Of a stretch of 64,000 nucleotides of DNA, positions 45,773-54,350 are shown piece after piece. The position numbers and the translations under genes were made by a program. Numbering within the stretch: the stretch's first letter is position 1; every line of letters begins with the position of its first letter. Origin of the DNA: Desulfonauticus sp. Lineage in GTDB: Bacteria > Desulfobacterota > Desulfovibrionia > Desulfovibrionales > Desulfonatronovibrionaceae. The stretch is taken from assembly GCA_030950395.1 (NCBI GenBank), contig JAUZRP010000006.1, forward strand, positions 110,528 to 174,527, given 5' to 3'. Below the pieces are notes generated by a model that saw only the letters and a program-made list of their open reading frames with translations, had not been told where the DNA came from and searched no databases.

Positions 45773-46822
45773 TTACTTTTTAGTCCCTATGCCTTTTTGT
45801 TGTTCAAGAGTTTTTTTGCGTCTTTGTCTGGCCAATTCACGCATATCCACCACTTCGTCTGTTTCGTCAACTATCTCTTTGCCCAAAATTTCTTCTAGCA
45901 CATCTTCCAAAGTCACAAGACCAGAAACCCCACCATATTCATCTAACACAATAAACAAATGCATCCTGGTCTCCAATAACTTGAGAAGAAGTTTATCTAA
46001 AGTAATACTTTCAGGAATAAATTGAACAGGCTTCATGATACTTCCCACAAGCAAATCATGTTTATCTTCTGCCAAAGCAGCAAGTAAATCTCTTCTCAGT
46101 ACTATTCCTACAATATCTTCAATATCATCTGCATATACAGGTATCCTACTATGAGGTAACATTTTCTTTTTATGTAAGGCCTGTTTTACGGTTATGTTAA
46201 CAGGCAAACAAAACATAACTGTTCTTGGAGTCATAATTTCTTTTACTGTTTTTTTATCCAGTTTTAAAATGTTTTGAATGGATACTTCTTCATAAGGCTT
46301 AATCATGCCGGATCTTCGACCAAGACTCAAAACAGCCAATACGTCTTCTTCTGTTGTTTTGTAGTTTGTATTTTTTTCAATAAAAAACACCAACACCTTA
46401 AATAACTTGATAACAGGTTTAAAAACAACAGTTAATCCATACAAGGGATAGGCTATCAAAGGAGCAATGTTATCACTATAAACAACGCCTACGGTTTTGG
46501 GAATAATTTCGGAGAAAATCAAAATTACAATGGTAAAAACCAAAGAAAACACAAACACACTTTTTTCTCCAAACACATCCATAGCAGCTGCTCCAGCCAC
46601 AGCTGCTCCAGCAGTGTTGGCTATGGTGTTCATAGTGAGGATTACCGTAATAGGCTCGTCAATATTAGAGCGCAAAATTTCCAGAATTCTTCCCAGGCGT
46701 GTTTTTTTTTCTTTCAGGCGTTCAATACTACCCCAGGAAAGAGAATATAGAGCAGCCTCTCCCACCGAACACAAGGCAGAAATAACTACTGCTAGAAAAA
46801 AAGCTATACTTAACTTAATCAT
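45773..46822 (-). CDS. CNNM/CBS-domain membrane protein (HlyC/CorC family)
   Basis: 349 residues. An N-terminal CNNM (DUF21) domain with four membrane segments (FLAVVISALCSVGEAALYS, then IIPKTVGVVYSD) is followed by a CBS pair (VKEIMTPRTVMFCLP, LHLFIVLDEYGGVSGLVTLED). Relatives act in magnesium or cobalt efflux and homeostasis. It lacks the C-terminal CorC_HlyC domain and ends in a basic tail. Single gene, no clear ribosome site before ATG 46822. Confidence 0.88.
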   Translation of the reverse strand: MIKLSIAFFLAVVISALCSVGEAALYSLSWGSIERLKEKKTRLGRILEILRSNIDEPITVILTMNTIANTAGAAVAGAAAMDVFGEKSVFVFSLVFTIVILIFSEIIPKTVGVVYSDNIAPLIAYPLYGLTVVFKPVIKLFKVLVFFIEKNTNYKTTEEDVLAVLSLGRRSGMIKPYEEVSIQNILKLDKKTVKEIMTPRTVMFCLPVNITVKQALHKKKMLPHSRIPVYADDIEDIVGIVLRRDLLAALAEDKHDLLVGSIMKPVQFIPESITLDKLLLKLLETRMHLFIVLDEYGGVSGLVTLEDVLEEILGKEIVDETDEVVDMRELARQRRKKTLEQQKGIGTKK

Positions 46823-47218
46823 GTTGATTAGGGATCTTTTTTAATCCAACAATCAAAAAAATGCAAGCAGGATTAAAAGGTTGAGAGAAAAGAACAAAAG
46901 AATAAAGCCCTACTAAAAATAGGGCATTATTTTGATAAATTTTGGACTCAATGGAATCAACAAAAACATAGCAAAATAAAAATAGGGTAATATCTACTTG
47001 TTTCTGTTGTTAGAATTTAGCCATTCAAACAATAAAATCAAAACTTACAAATAGAGATAGTTAAATTTAAAAGCCCAAAACTTCTTAACACCCAAAAAAC
47101 TTCGAGGTTTGTTGTTCATATAATTACTAAATTTTTTGTTTAATAGAGATTAAAAACTCAAATCTATCCCATATCATCCAATCATCAGTATTTACTAATC
47201 TTAATCCGCTATTGATTT
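46823..47218. other. 396-base gap between the CNNM gene and the long pilin gene
   Basis: AT-rich, with a hairpin at 46907-46925 and no convincing gene. Just after the pilin stop a few degenerate ATTAGTA-like words occur (47180-47215) but no clear heptamer array. Confidence 0.5.
46907..46925 (-). terminator. hairpin downstream of the long pilin gene
   Basis: GCCCTA/TAGGGC stem of 6 bp with a 7-base loop, followed on the minus strand by TTTATTCTTTT. It lies about 290 bases after the pilin stop. Confidence 0.55.
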
Positions 47219-48298
47219 TTAGGGGGCACCATGATGTTGACCTCCACTGTGCCATCCATGACCACTAGAACCACCACTAGAACCACTACCAGAACCACTA
47301 CCAGAACCACCATCCACATTTAAAACTAGATACTTTGAATCCTTATTCCCTTCACTATCTTCAACCGTAAAAAACAATTGATAAGTAGTACCAGGGAGTA
47401 GGTTATCTATAACATATTCATTCACTTTTAAATGGTTACACAATTTATCTTGAGTCTGTGGCAAATCAAAACAATTGTTTTCTTCTTCATCACAACACTT
47501 GATCTTATTATCACCAAAATCCTCGTTTGTGGAATTCCACGTCCAAGAATATTTTTTATTAGAATAAGGTACTCCACCATCAGCATAAATTCTTGCATTA
47601 TATAAACTACCCTGATAAGCGATCGGCAAGCTAAGGGTTATTATATGTAGAGGCTTTTGCGAACAACCTATTTTTGCTCGCAACTCATTTAAATTTACCC
47701 ATTGAACTATGTCGTCATATTTTTCTTTTCTGTGCATATCAAAATTAAAATCATCTTTATCTGGATCATCATATATGTAAACTTTTACTGTACCATAAGA
47801 AACATCATTATCCGTGCAAATTATCCCACCTTCTGATCTGTTTTCACACACCAGATTATCATTACCTGTTTGAATATTATAATTCGCTCCTCCACTTACC
47901 AGTACAAAAGAAACATTATCATACGTATGACCTTCACTTTCAACTTTAAGAGTAGTATGTCTTCTGCCACAAATAGGGGCATTAACAGGATCACATGTTC
48001 CACTTACACTTCCAATACTTCCTGAAAAAACTTCTTTGGCCAAAATTATTGCAATATCTTTTCCATAAGCATCTTTAAATTTACGCACTGCACTATTCAG
48101 GTTGTTAATATCAATACATTTTGCATTACTAGCATAAGTAATGAGCCCTTCTTTGGCTGATTTCACAACTTCTTCAGTTTCTTTATATTTTGCTCTTTTA
48201 ACTAAAGTCCCCATGAGACTAACTCCCATTCCCAATAAAAGACCTATAATAATCATCACAATAGCTATTTCTATCAAACTAAAACCTTTTTTACTCAT
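47219..48298 (-). CDS. long type IV prepilin-like protein with Gly/Ser/His-rich tail
   Basis: 359 residues. ATG 48298 follows AAGGAGG. The prepilin signal is MSKKG cut before FSLIEIAIVMIIIG, with Glu5 present. The mature part is much longer than a major pilin, with many paired Cys (CIDINN, CDPVNAPIC, CCDEEENNC) and a fibronectin-like end (NEYVIDNLLPGTTYQLFFTV). The last 30 residues are a low-complexity GSGSGS tail with His residues (GHGWHSGG, QHHGAP). Such proteins are often minor or tip pilins or adhesins. It is the last gene of the pilus cluster. Confidence 0.8.
   Translation of the reverse strand: MSKKGFSLIEIAIVMIIIGLLLGMGVSLMGTLVKRAKYKETEEVVKSAKEGLITYASNAKCIDINNLNSAVRKFKDAYGKDIAIILAKEVFSGSIGSVSGTCDPVNAPICGRRHTTLKVESEGHTYDNVSFVLVSGGANYNIQTGNDNLVCENRSEGGIICTDNDVSYGTVKVYIYDDPDKDDFNFDMHRKEKYDDIVQWVNLNELRAKIGCSQKPLHIITLSLPIAYQGSLYNARIYADGGVPYSNKKYSWTWNSTNEDFGDNKIKCCDEEENNCFDLPQTQDKLCNHLKVNEYVIDNLLPGTTYQLFFTVEDSEGNKDSKYLVLNVDGGSGSGSGSGSSGGSSGHGWHSGGQHHGAP
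47261..47315 (-). repeat. tandem ACCACTAGA/ACCACTACCAGA repeats in the pilin tail
   Basis: Short units of 9-12 bases encode the Gly-Ser repeats of the long pilin. They may vary in number without frame loss when 3-base multiples change. Confidence 0.75.
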
Positions 48299-48366
48299 CT
48301 CATTCCCTCCTTGTAACAAATTATAATCTATCAGATATTCAACACAAAAAACACAACTCTGACCCT

Positions 48367-48516
48367 ATAACCTTTCCGTTCACTAATCACAGTTCACCAT
48401 TCACTCATAGCCTATATCCACCTTACCCATCTAAAATCTCTACAACCTTTAGAACATATAGAACCATCCCCCCTAACCTATCGTCCATAACCATCACCAA
48501 TTACAAATTACTAATT
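48367..48516 (-). repeat. heptamer repeat locus 5, long compound form
   Basis: Begins at the TPR gene's end: ATTAGTA ATTTGTA ATTGGTG, then a G-rich middle, then AGTGAAT GGTGAAC TGTGATT AGTGAAC. The middle shares about 40 bases (around CTAAAGGTT and AGATG) with locus 8. Confidence 0.8.
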
Positions 48517-49292
48517 CTTAAAACCAAATCTTGGACCTTTGAGTTATCTGGAAAATCCTGCCAGAGTCTTTGAGCTTCTTGCCTGGCCAATTCTATTTTT
48601 TTTTGTCCTAACAAGGCATATATATAGTTAATTCTACAATTCACGTCCTTAGAATTTTGACTAATGGCTTTTTGAAAATACTTTTCAGCCAGAGTATAAT
48701 CTTTGTCCTGTAGTGCAATTATTCCTTTCCATTTTTGGACCAAAAAACTATCCTTGCCTAAAATCTGGCTTAATTTTTTTAAATTTCTTTTCACAGCTTT
48801 TTTATCATTTTCTAAAAAACTTTTTTGCAACTCCTGATTTAACAAAGCTATCTGTTGATTCTTTTTAGCTTGCTTTAAAAAATGTTGTTTTAGTTCTTGA
48901 TAGGCATTAGTATATTGTTTTTGCAAGGGGTTAAGTTTTTTCTTTGGTTTAGGTCTTAACTTTTTAACCTTTACCCCTGAGTAAGTAACGGGGATAACGC
49001 TATTTTCTTTCCTGGTTACTGATGCTTTGGAATTTAGATTAGGAACACTCTTTTGAGAAACTCGCTTTTGAACGCTTTTTTTTTCAGACAAAGCTGATAT
49101 TTTTGGTTGAGGTAACCGCACCTGAATAGAAGTCCACAGCAAACCTGCACCCAAAATAAGAACTATAAATAAAACAGTCCACAACAACTTCCCAATCACC
49201 TGGGGGGGAGAAGGCATAATGCCAACAGGTGACTTATTTCTTTTTAGCTCTTGCTTTTTTATTTTCTGTAAGCTCTTATAAATAAGACTCAT
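48501..49292 (-). CDS. membrane-anchored TPR protein of the pilus cluster (MshN-like)
   Basis: 263 residues. Cytoplasmic N-terminus (SLQKIKKQELKRN), one membrane segment at about 32-52, a basic linker and C-terminal TPR units (KGIIALQDKDYTLAEKYFQKAI, RINYIYALLGQKKIELAR). MSHA clusters carry such an MshN protein next to the secretin gene, as here. Its final residues (RISNL) and stop fall in a heptamer repeat. Confidence 0.7.
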   Translation of the reverse strand: MSLIYKSLQKIKKQELKRNKSPVGIMPSPPQVIGKLLWTVLFIVLILGAGLLWTSIQVRLPQPKISALSEKKSVQKRVSQKSVPNLNSKASVTRKENSVIPVTYSGVKVKKLRPKPKKKLNPLQKQYTNAYQELKQHFLKQAKKNQQIALLNQELQKSFLENDKKAVKRNLKKLSQILGKDSFLVQKWKGIIALQDKDYTLAEKYFQKAISQNSKDVNCRINYIYALLGQKKIELARQEAQRLWQDFPDNSKVQDLVLRISNL

Positions 49293-49365
49293 CTTTAAAA
49301 CGCATGCAAACTATTTTTCACCTACCACATCTACAACCTTACATTCCAACCCCAAACCCTGCATC

Positions 49366-49416
49366 TGGCCTTTTGCCTATGCCCATAACCAATAACCAAT
49401 CACCAATTACAAAATT
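49366..49416 (-). repeat. heptamer repeat locus 6 (after the secretin gene)
   Basis: Minus-strand reading ATTTTGTA ATTGGTG ATTGGTT ATTGGTT ATGGGCA TAGGCAA. The stop TAA of the secretin gene lies in the first unit. Confidence 0.85.
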
Positions 49417-50984
49417 CTAATATGCATAATGATAACCAGTTCTCGTAAGTGTTCCTGTTTGTACTTACCTCGAAACAACCAGCCCAAAAGAGGCACTCTA
49501 GCAATACCAGGAACATCATTATCAGTCTTATTAAAACCTTTATCTATTAACCCACCCAAAATTACTATGTCTCCATCATGAACCTTTACGGTAGTACTAA
49601 CATTTTTAATGTCAACTTTAGGTAAAGTTATTCTATCTCCAGCAGCAGTAACTTGTTGTAATTCTAAACTTTGCGGATCTACCTGACTCTGGATAGGGAA
49701 AATTTGTAATTCTGCCTGGTTTCTATTCAAAATAAAAGGCACTACTCCTAATAAAACTCCATCAAATACTTTATCAGTTTCTACAGTATATGTAACCTGG
49801 CCCTTATCATCTATATCTTTTTCAATTTTTTGCACATAAGATTGAGAAGTACCAGAAGTAAAAATAGCCGGTTGCCCATGGCAGGCCCTTACGTGAGGAC
49901 TAGATACTACCTTAACCGTGCCAAAAGTTTGCAAAAAATCTAACACACCATTCCAAGCATTATCATAATTTTCCAATCCTCCTGGAGTTGTAATAGTCAT
50001 AGCCGTAAAAGGTAGTTCGGATATGGTTCCATGGGTACCTACAGAGTATTGCACTTGAGTTCCTCTGGCAATTCTCGAGGCCAGATATTGCCACTGAATT
50101 CCGTAACGAAAATTATCATTCAAGGTTACTTCTAAAATCTGAGCATCAATGACCACTTGATGTTGCATTTTCTTTTTTAATTCAAACAAAAACCTGGCGA
50201 TAGCTTTTAATTTTTGAGGAGAAGCTTTGACCAGCAAGGTACCTGCCAACGGATCCAGAGAAAAATACTCATCACCCTGATTAGAATTGCCCGTTTGTCC
50301 CAAGATAGACTTGATAGTATCCGAAACATATCCATATAAACTTTCTTTCCCTATTCCTTTACCCAAACTGGATTCTACATTAAAGATTCCTGACACCCCT
50401 GTATCTCCACCACTATTTTTCCCTCCACTTTTAACTGAACTACCCAAAATATCCCCACCACTTTTAATATTTACTGTTGTGGAAATATTTAAAAAGTCCA
50501 GATTAAATACCTTTGTTTTATATCTTTTGATAAACAACACATTATCTTTTACTTCCCACGCCAAATCATATGCTTCCAACAGCTTTTCTATGACCACAGA
50601 GCAAGGAGTGTTTTCAAAACTAATAGTTACTGTATTGCTAACGTCGATATCTGGCTCTATAACCAGATTTAAGCCAGCATCTCTGGCTATTATATAAAGC
50701 ACATCCCGCAAAGGCTGGTTGCGCACTGAAATAGAGATCCTAGTTTCTTCTAAAGGATCAAACTGAGGTAATTCTGGACGGATTATTTCCTGCACCTGGT
50801 GCTGTTTCTCAAGTTTAACAGCTTCCCTTTTACGTAGATCAAGCAGTTGTTTTTGCTCTTGTTGTAAAGTATCTCCCAGATCTTTATATTGTAACGTATC
50901 CTTCAATCTATCTTTGGGTGGAGCACAGGCCACTGCTAGCAGCAACAAAAAAACAAGTCCCCAATAAATACCTATTCTTTTCAT
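49407..50984 (-). CDS. mshL: MSHA-type pilus secretin MshL (PilQ/GspD superfamily)
   Basis: 525 residues. Lipobox LAVAC, an STN-like domain (RISISVRNQPLRDVLYIIARDAGLNLV), N1-like part and the secretin core (VSSPHVRACHGQPAIFTSG, then VHDGDIVILGGLIDKGF and VPLLGWLFRGK). It forms the outer-membrane pore through which the pilus passes. A Gly/Ser-rich insert near residue 195 (KSGGKNSGGDTG) is seen. GGGAG stands before ATG 50984. Confidence 0.9.
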   Translation of the reverse strand: MKRIGIYWGLVFLLLLAVACAPPKDRLKDTLQYKDLGDTLQQEQKQLLDLRKREAVKLEKQHQVQEIIRPELPQFDPLEETRISISVRNQPLRDVLYIIARDAGLNLVIEPDIDVSNTVTISFENTPCSVVIEKLLEAYDLAWEVKDNVLFIKRYKTKVFNLDFLNISTTVNIKSGGDILGSSVKSGGKNSGGDTGVSGIFNVESSLGKGIGKESLYGYVSDTIKSILGQTGNSNQGDEYFSLDPLAGTLLVKASPQKLKAIARFLFELKKKMQHQVVIDAQILEVTLNDNFRYGIQWQYLASRIARGTQVQYSVGTHGTISELPFTAMTITTPGGLENYDNAWNGVLDFLQTFGTVKVVSSPHVRACHGQPAIFTSGTSQSYVQKIEKDIDDKGQVTYTVETDKVFDGVLLGVVPFILNRNQAELQIFPIQSQVDPQSLELQQVTAAGDRITLPKVDIKNVSTTVKVHDGDIVILGGLIDKGFNKTDNDVPGIARVPLLGWLFRGKYKQEHLRELVIIMHIRIL

Positions 50985-50987
50985 CCA

Positions 50988-51623
50988 CTAACTCCCTGGT
51001 TTAGTAATTGATTTAGTTTTTACGTTTTTAAGTAATTCTAAAATCTTTTCTATTTCCACTTCTTTCTTTGTTGATTTACTAACTGGAACAGAATTTTGTT
51101 GAGAATTCATTTGGGAATTTTCCTGTAAACTACTATGCAATTCTACTCTCATAGGATTTGTCCAATGAAGAATTTTTATCTGTCCACTAAAACCAACAAT
51201 TAATACTCCTTTAAAAGAAATGTCTTTAATCTTACCTACCCCTGGGACCACATCTCCTATGCTATAGAATTCATCATTAATAAGTGCATATTTATTTTTT
51301 CCCCTAAAAATAAGACTTACGTTTAAATTAGTTTGCCTGGTATTCTTTTTCTTTTCATCTTTTAGTTTAAATAAACGATCCTGCTCATCCTGCACAGTAA
51401 CAATAAAAGGATCGTAAACCTGTTTTTTACTCAGCAAATGAGTAACTTCCCTTAGTAAATACAATAAATTATCAGGTGGTATTTCCACCTGAGACAAAAA
51501 ACTGGAAGCACGTTTGGGAACATAAGACTCAAAAACAAGATTTACCACGTAATACACACCACCTGCCAGAACCAAAAACAAAAACAATATTCTGATAACA
51601 ACTTGTAATCTTAACCTGTGCAT
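50988..51623 (-). CDS. pilus assembly protein, PilP/MshK/GspC-like
   Basis: 211 residues: one membrane segment (about 8-29) and a small beta domain (KNKYALINDEFYSIGDVVPGVGKIKDI) of the kind that links the inner-membrane platform to the secretin in PilP, MshK and GspC. It stops 3 bases before mshL starts. Family membership is inferred from layout and position. Confidence 0.65.
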   Translation of the reverse strand: MHRLRLQVVIRILFLFLVLAGGVYYVVNLVFESYVPKRASSFLSQVEIPPDNLLYLLREVTHLLSKKQVYDPFIVTVQDEQDRLFKLKDEKKKNTRQTNLNVSLIFRGKNKYALINDEFYSIGDVVPGVGKIKDISFKGVLIVGFSGQIKILHWTNPMRVELHSSLQENSQMNSQQNSVPVSKSTKKEVEIEKILELLKNVKTKSITKPGS

Positions 51624-51684
51624 TTTTATCTAACTCTTGCTTTTATGTAATTACAACCCATCTTATCTTTCAAACCTTTCCACA

Positions 51685-51720
51685 ACCCACCAATCACTAA
51701 TTACAAATTACTAATTACGA
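51685..51720 (-). repeat. heptamer repeat locus 7 (after the PilM/PilN-like fusion)
   Basis: Minus-strand reading ATTAGTA ATTTGTA ATTAGTG ATTGGTG GGTTGTG. Stop TAG in the first unit. Confidence 0.88.
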
Positions 51721-53555
51721 TACCCCTTTAACAAGGTTAATTTAAAACGAATATTATCTAAATCCGGAGTTATAGTTTTGTGTATTATTCGAAAACCATT
51801 TTTTTCAAGACTAAACAAATAAGAAACTAACACATCCTGGGCAGTCGCCATCCCTTCATTAATAATTCCAGACATATTTATCTCTACGTTCTTATTGGTA
51901 AAATTAAGTTCTAAAGAGTTTAAAGTGCAACTGGTTGGCGTTAATCTGGCCAATATATTCCACATCTGTGCCAAACGAGGAGCTATAATAGCTTGTTTCA
52001 ACTTTTTAGCCAGATTTTCTATTTCTTTTAATTGTCCCTTTTGTGTAAACAACTCAGGGATTTTTAATTTCTTTTGTTTAGTTAAAATTTCATTTTTTAA
52101 TTCATCTATATTTTGCTGTAAGATAATATTATCCTGCTTTAAATTCAAATAATATTTATGAAAGATATATCCACTTCCAGCTAAAGTACAACTTAAAGCA
52201 AACAATAAAATAAAAAAATATTTTTCCAAGCCTTTTAAAGTTAAAGCAAAAATCTCTGACTTGGGATTAAAACAAAATCTTTTATTTATATAACTCAAGG
52301 CAACTGGAAGAGAACTAAAATAAATATTATTTTCATCCTGAAAACCATAAAGAGGCCATCTTACAAAAGTATAATTTGCATCAATGCCCTGCTCAGGAAA
52401 AACAGGATGGGATGTAAAACTCTCTAACCAATCAATGGTCTTAATAGTTTTTGCCCAGGGTTTAGATTCTAATGTATAAATAGCGCTTTGAATGGCATTG
52501 ATAATGCTTAATTCGCTACTGTCAACAATATTAAAACGCTGAAAAACAATGCCATGATTTACTTTCCCTGCCAAAAACAAAATAGAATCAGACAAATGCA
52601 GTAAAAAAGCACCTGTTTTTCTTTTTTTATGCATTAAAAGAGATAATAAAAGTTGACTGGTATCTAAAAATAAAAATCCATAAGGTGTAGTCCTAGTTAA
52701 GGTCAACAAATCATTATGCTTATCTTTTGGCAAAAGATGATAGACAAATTCTTTTTGCTGGCTAGCCAGAGAATGAGAAAATAAAGAGTAAAAATCAAAT
52801 TCAGGTGTTAAAATGCCCTCTGACTCCAATTTCTTTTTTATAAGTATAGTAGCGTACTTAGACGGTCCTTCAAAAGATGTGGTGTCTGGACCAGGAGACT
52901 CAGAATAATCCACCAGGTATATAAAATACTTTTTTATTTCTGCTAATTCAGGATTAAATTGAACTCTATTATTATAACAAAAAACAACTTCTCTGCCATT
53001 ATCAAAAACAAATGGTTTACCCCTCGATTTAAAATTTATCTGCCAGCCTTTACTTTGAAGCTCCCTAAAAATATCTTTCTTATTTTCATTTTCTTGAAAT
53101 CCATCTTTAGAACTCTCAATATCATTATTTTTTTTCTCTAATTCTTTTAATTCTAAATTGTCATCTTCTTTATCTTCTTTTTTTATATCCTCTTTATCTT
53201 CTTTTATATCCGATTTAATTTCTTCAGATTTAGTAGAGTCATTGCTTGCTTGTTGAATTTTATCCACATCTGAAGTTAATTCCTGGGTTGGTTGCAAATG
53301 AAATTTAAAAGAATTATCATCAGAACTTTGTGTAATTTTATCGTCCAACTCAGTAATAAAATCCAGATGAGGTTCTTCTAATGTCTTTTCTGTTTCCAGA
53401 GACAAATCTATCTCAGAAGCAGCAGGACTATTTTCTTCTTCCAGATAGGTAGTGGAAAAATTCAAATTATTTGCTGCATCTTCAGTCTCCACAGTATCCA
53501 CTTCTGAGTCTTCTGGCTCAAGTATAATAACTTTTTGTGTATCTTTTTCCTGCAT
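51711..53555 (-). CDS. pilus platform protein with fused PilM/GspL-like and PilN-like parts
   Basis: 614 residues. An acidic, disordered N-terminus (about 1-165) leads to a globular cytoplasmic part (about 165-430) with an actin-like flavour (FLLHLSDSILFLAGKVNHGIVFQRF). A membrane helix follows (FFILLFALSCTLAGSGYIFHKYYL), then a coiled coil and a PilN-like periplasmic domain (LARLTPTSCTLNSLELNF). In most pili PilM and PilN are separate; in GspL/MshI-type proteins they are joined. The first 165 residues have no counterpart that I know. Confidence 0.7.
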   Translation of the reverse strand: MQEKDTQKVIILEPEDSEVDTVETEDAANNLNFSTTYLEEENSPAASEIDLSLETEKTLEEPHLDFITELDDKITQSSDDNSFKFHLQPTQELTSDVDKIQQASNDSTKSEEIKSDIKEDKEDIKKEDKEDDNLELKELEKKNNDIESSKDGFQENENKKDIFRELQSKGWQINFKSRGKPFVFDNGREVVFCYNNRVQFNPELAEIKKYFIYLVDYSESPGPDTTSFEGPSKYATILIKKKLESEGILTPEFDFYSLFSHSLASQQKEFVYHLLPKDKHNDLLTLTRTTPYGFLFLDTSQLLLSLLMHKKRKTGAFLLHLSDSILFLAGKVNHGIVFQRFNIVDSSELSIINAIQSAIYTLESKPWAKTIKTIDWLESFTSHPVFPEQGIDANYTFVRWPLYGFQDENNIYFSSLPVALSYINKRFCFNPKSEIFALTLKGLEKYFFILLFALSCTLAGSGYIFHKYYLNLKQDNIILQQNIDELKNEILTKQKKLKIPELFTQKGQLKEIENLAKKLKQAIIAPRLAQMWNILARLTPTSCTLNSLELNFTNKNVEINMSGIINEGMATAQDVLVSYLFSLEKNGFRIIHKTITPDLDNIRFKLTLLKGYRN

Positions 53556-53629
53556 TTTATCTACCCAACAAATTCCTTATCCAAAATTTAAAAACATCAC
53601 CTTAACCACAACCTCAATAATCAATAAAT

Positions 53630-54154
53630 TTATTTCTTGTTATTACCTTTAAACAACAAAGGATTTTTAGGAATTAAAAATTCTCCCTGTAATCTTACCA
53701 TATACTTTTTTTGGTCCATAAACTTAGTTTTTTGAACTCTCCTAACTATTTTTTTATTATTTTTTGAGCTCTGCATATTAATCACGGAAAATTTTTTGGT
53801 TATAAAATAATAATTTTCCCCCACAGGAAAGCCAGTAGAAAACAAATTTAAAACACTACGCAACTCCACCCAGTCAAACGCATAAGAAATGCTAAGAGGA
53901 TAACTCAACCACAAAGAAGAATCTATATTTTTAGCTTTAGCTTCAGATAAAACGTTGTCCCATTCCTTTATCTTTTCTATCTCTAGATTTAGCTTTCTCA
54001 AATCTCTTTTTAAAGAAGATAAACACATACTTCGTTCTTGTTGCACGTACTGGGCATGTTTAAACTTACTGTATTCAGAACAAAAATAATACACTGAGCC
54101 TAAAAAAATTAACCCCAAACTAAAAAACAAAACCCAACTCAAACTATTTTTCAT
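53630..54154 (-). CDS. pilus platform protein, PilO/MshJ-like
   Basis: 174 residues: a membrane helix at about 8-25, a coiled coil (LSSLKRDLRKLNLEIEKIKEW) and a small C-terminal domain. Position before the PilM/N-like gene and size fit PilO or MshJ, partner of PilN. Sequence conservation in this family is low. Confidence 0.6.
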   Translation of the reverse strand: MKNSLSWVLFFSLGLIFLGSVYYFCSEYSKFKHAQYVQQERSMCLSSLKRDLRKLNLEIEKIKEWDNVLSEAKAKNIDSSLWLSYPLSISYAFDWVELRSVLNLFSTGFPVGENYYFITKKFSVINMQSSKNNKKIVRRVQKTKFMDQKKYMVRLQGEFLIPKNPLLFKGNNKK

Positions 54155-54208
54155 AAGTCTACAACCTCAATTAACGTCAAAACACAACATAATAAAAAAC
54201 TAAGAGAT

Positions 54209-54350
54209 AAACCCATGCCCCCTACAACCAATCCGTTCCTTGATCACTATTCACCCACTACCTACATCCATCTTCCTCATCTAAAACCTTTAGAACCATC
54301 ACCCACCCCTATAGCCTATCGCCCAATCACTAATTACAAATTTTTACCTA
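54209..54350 (-). repeat. heptamer repeat locus 8, long compound form
   Basis: Minus-strand reading ATTTGTA ATTAGTG ATTGGGC GATAGGC TATAGGG GTGGGTG, then a segment resembling locus 5 (CTAAAGGTT, GATGAGG, GAACGG). Starts just after the mshG stop. Confidence 0.8.
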
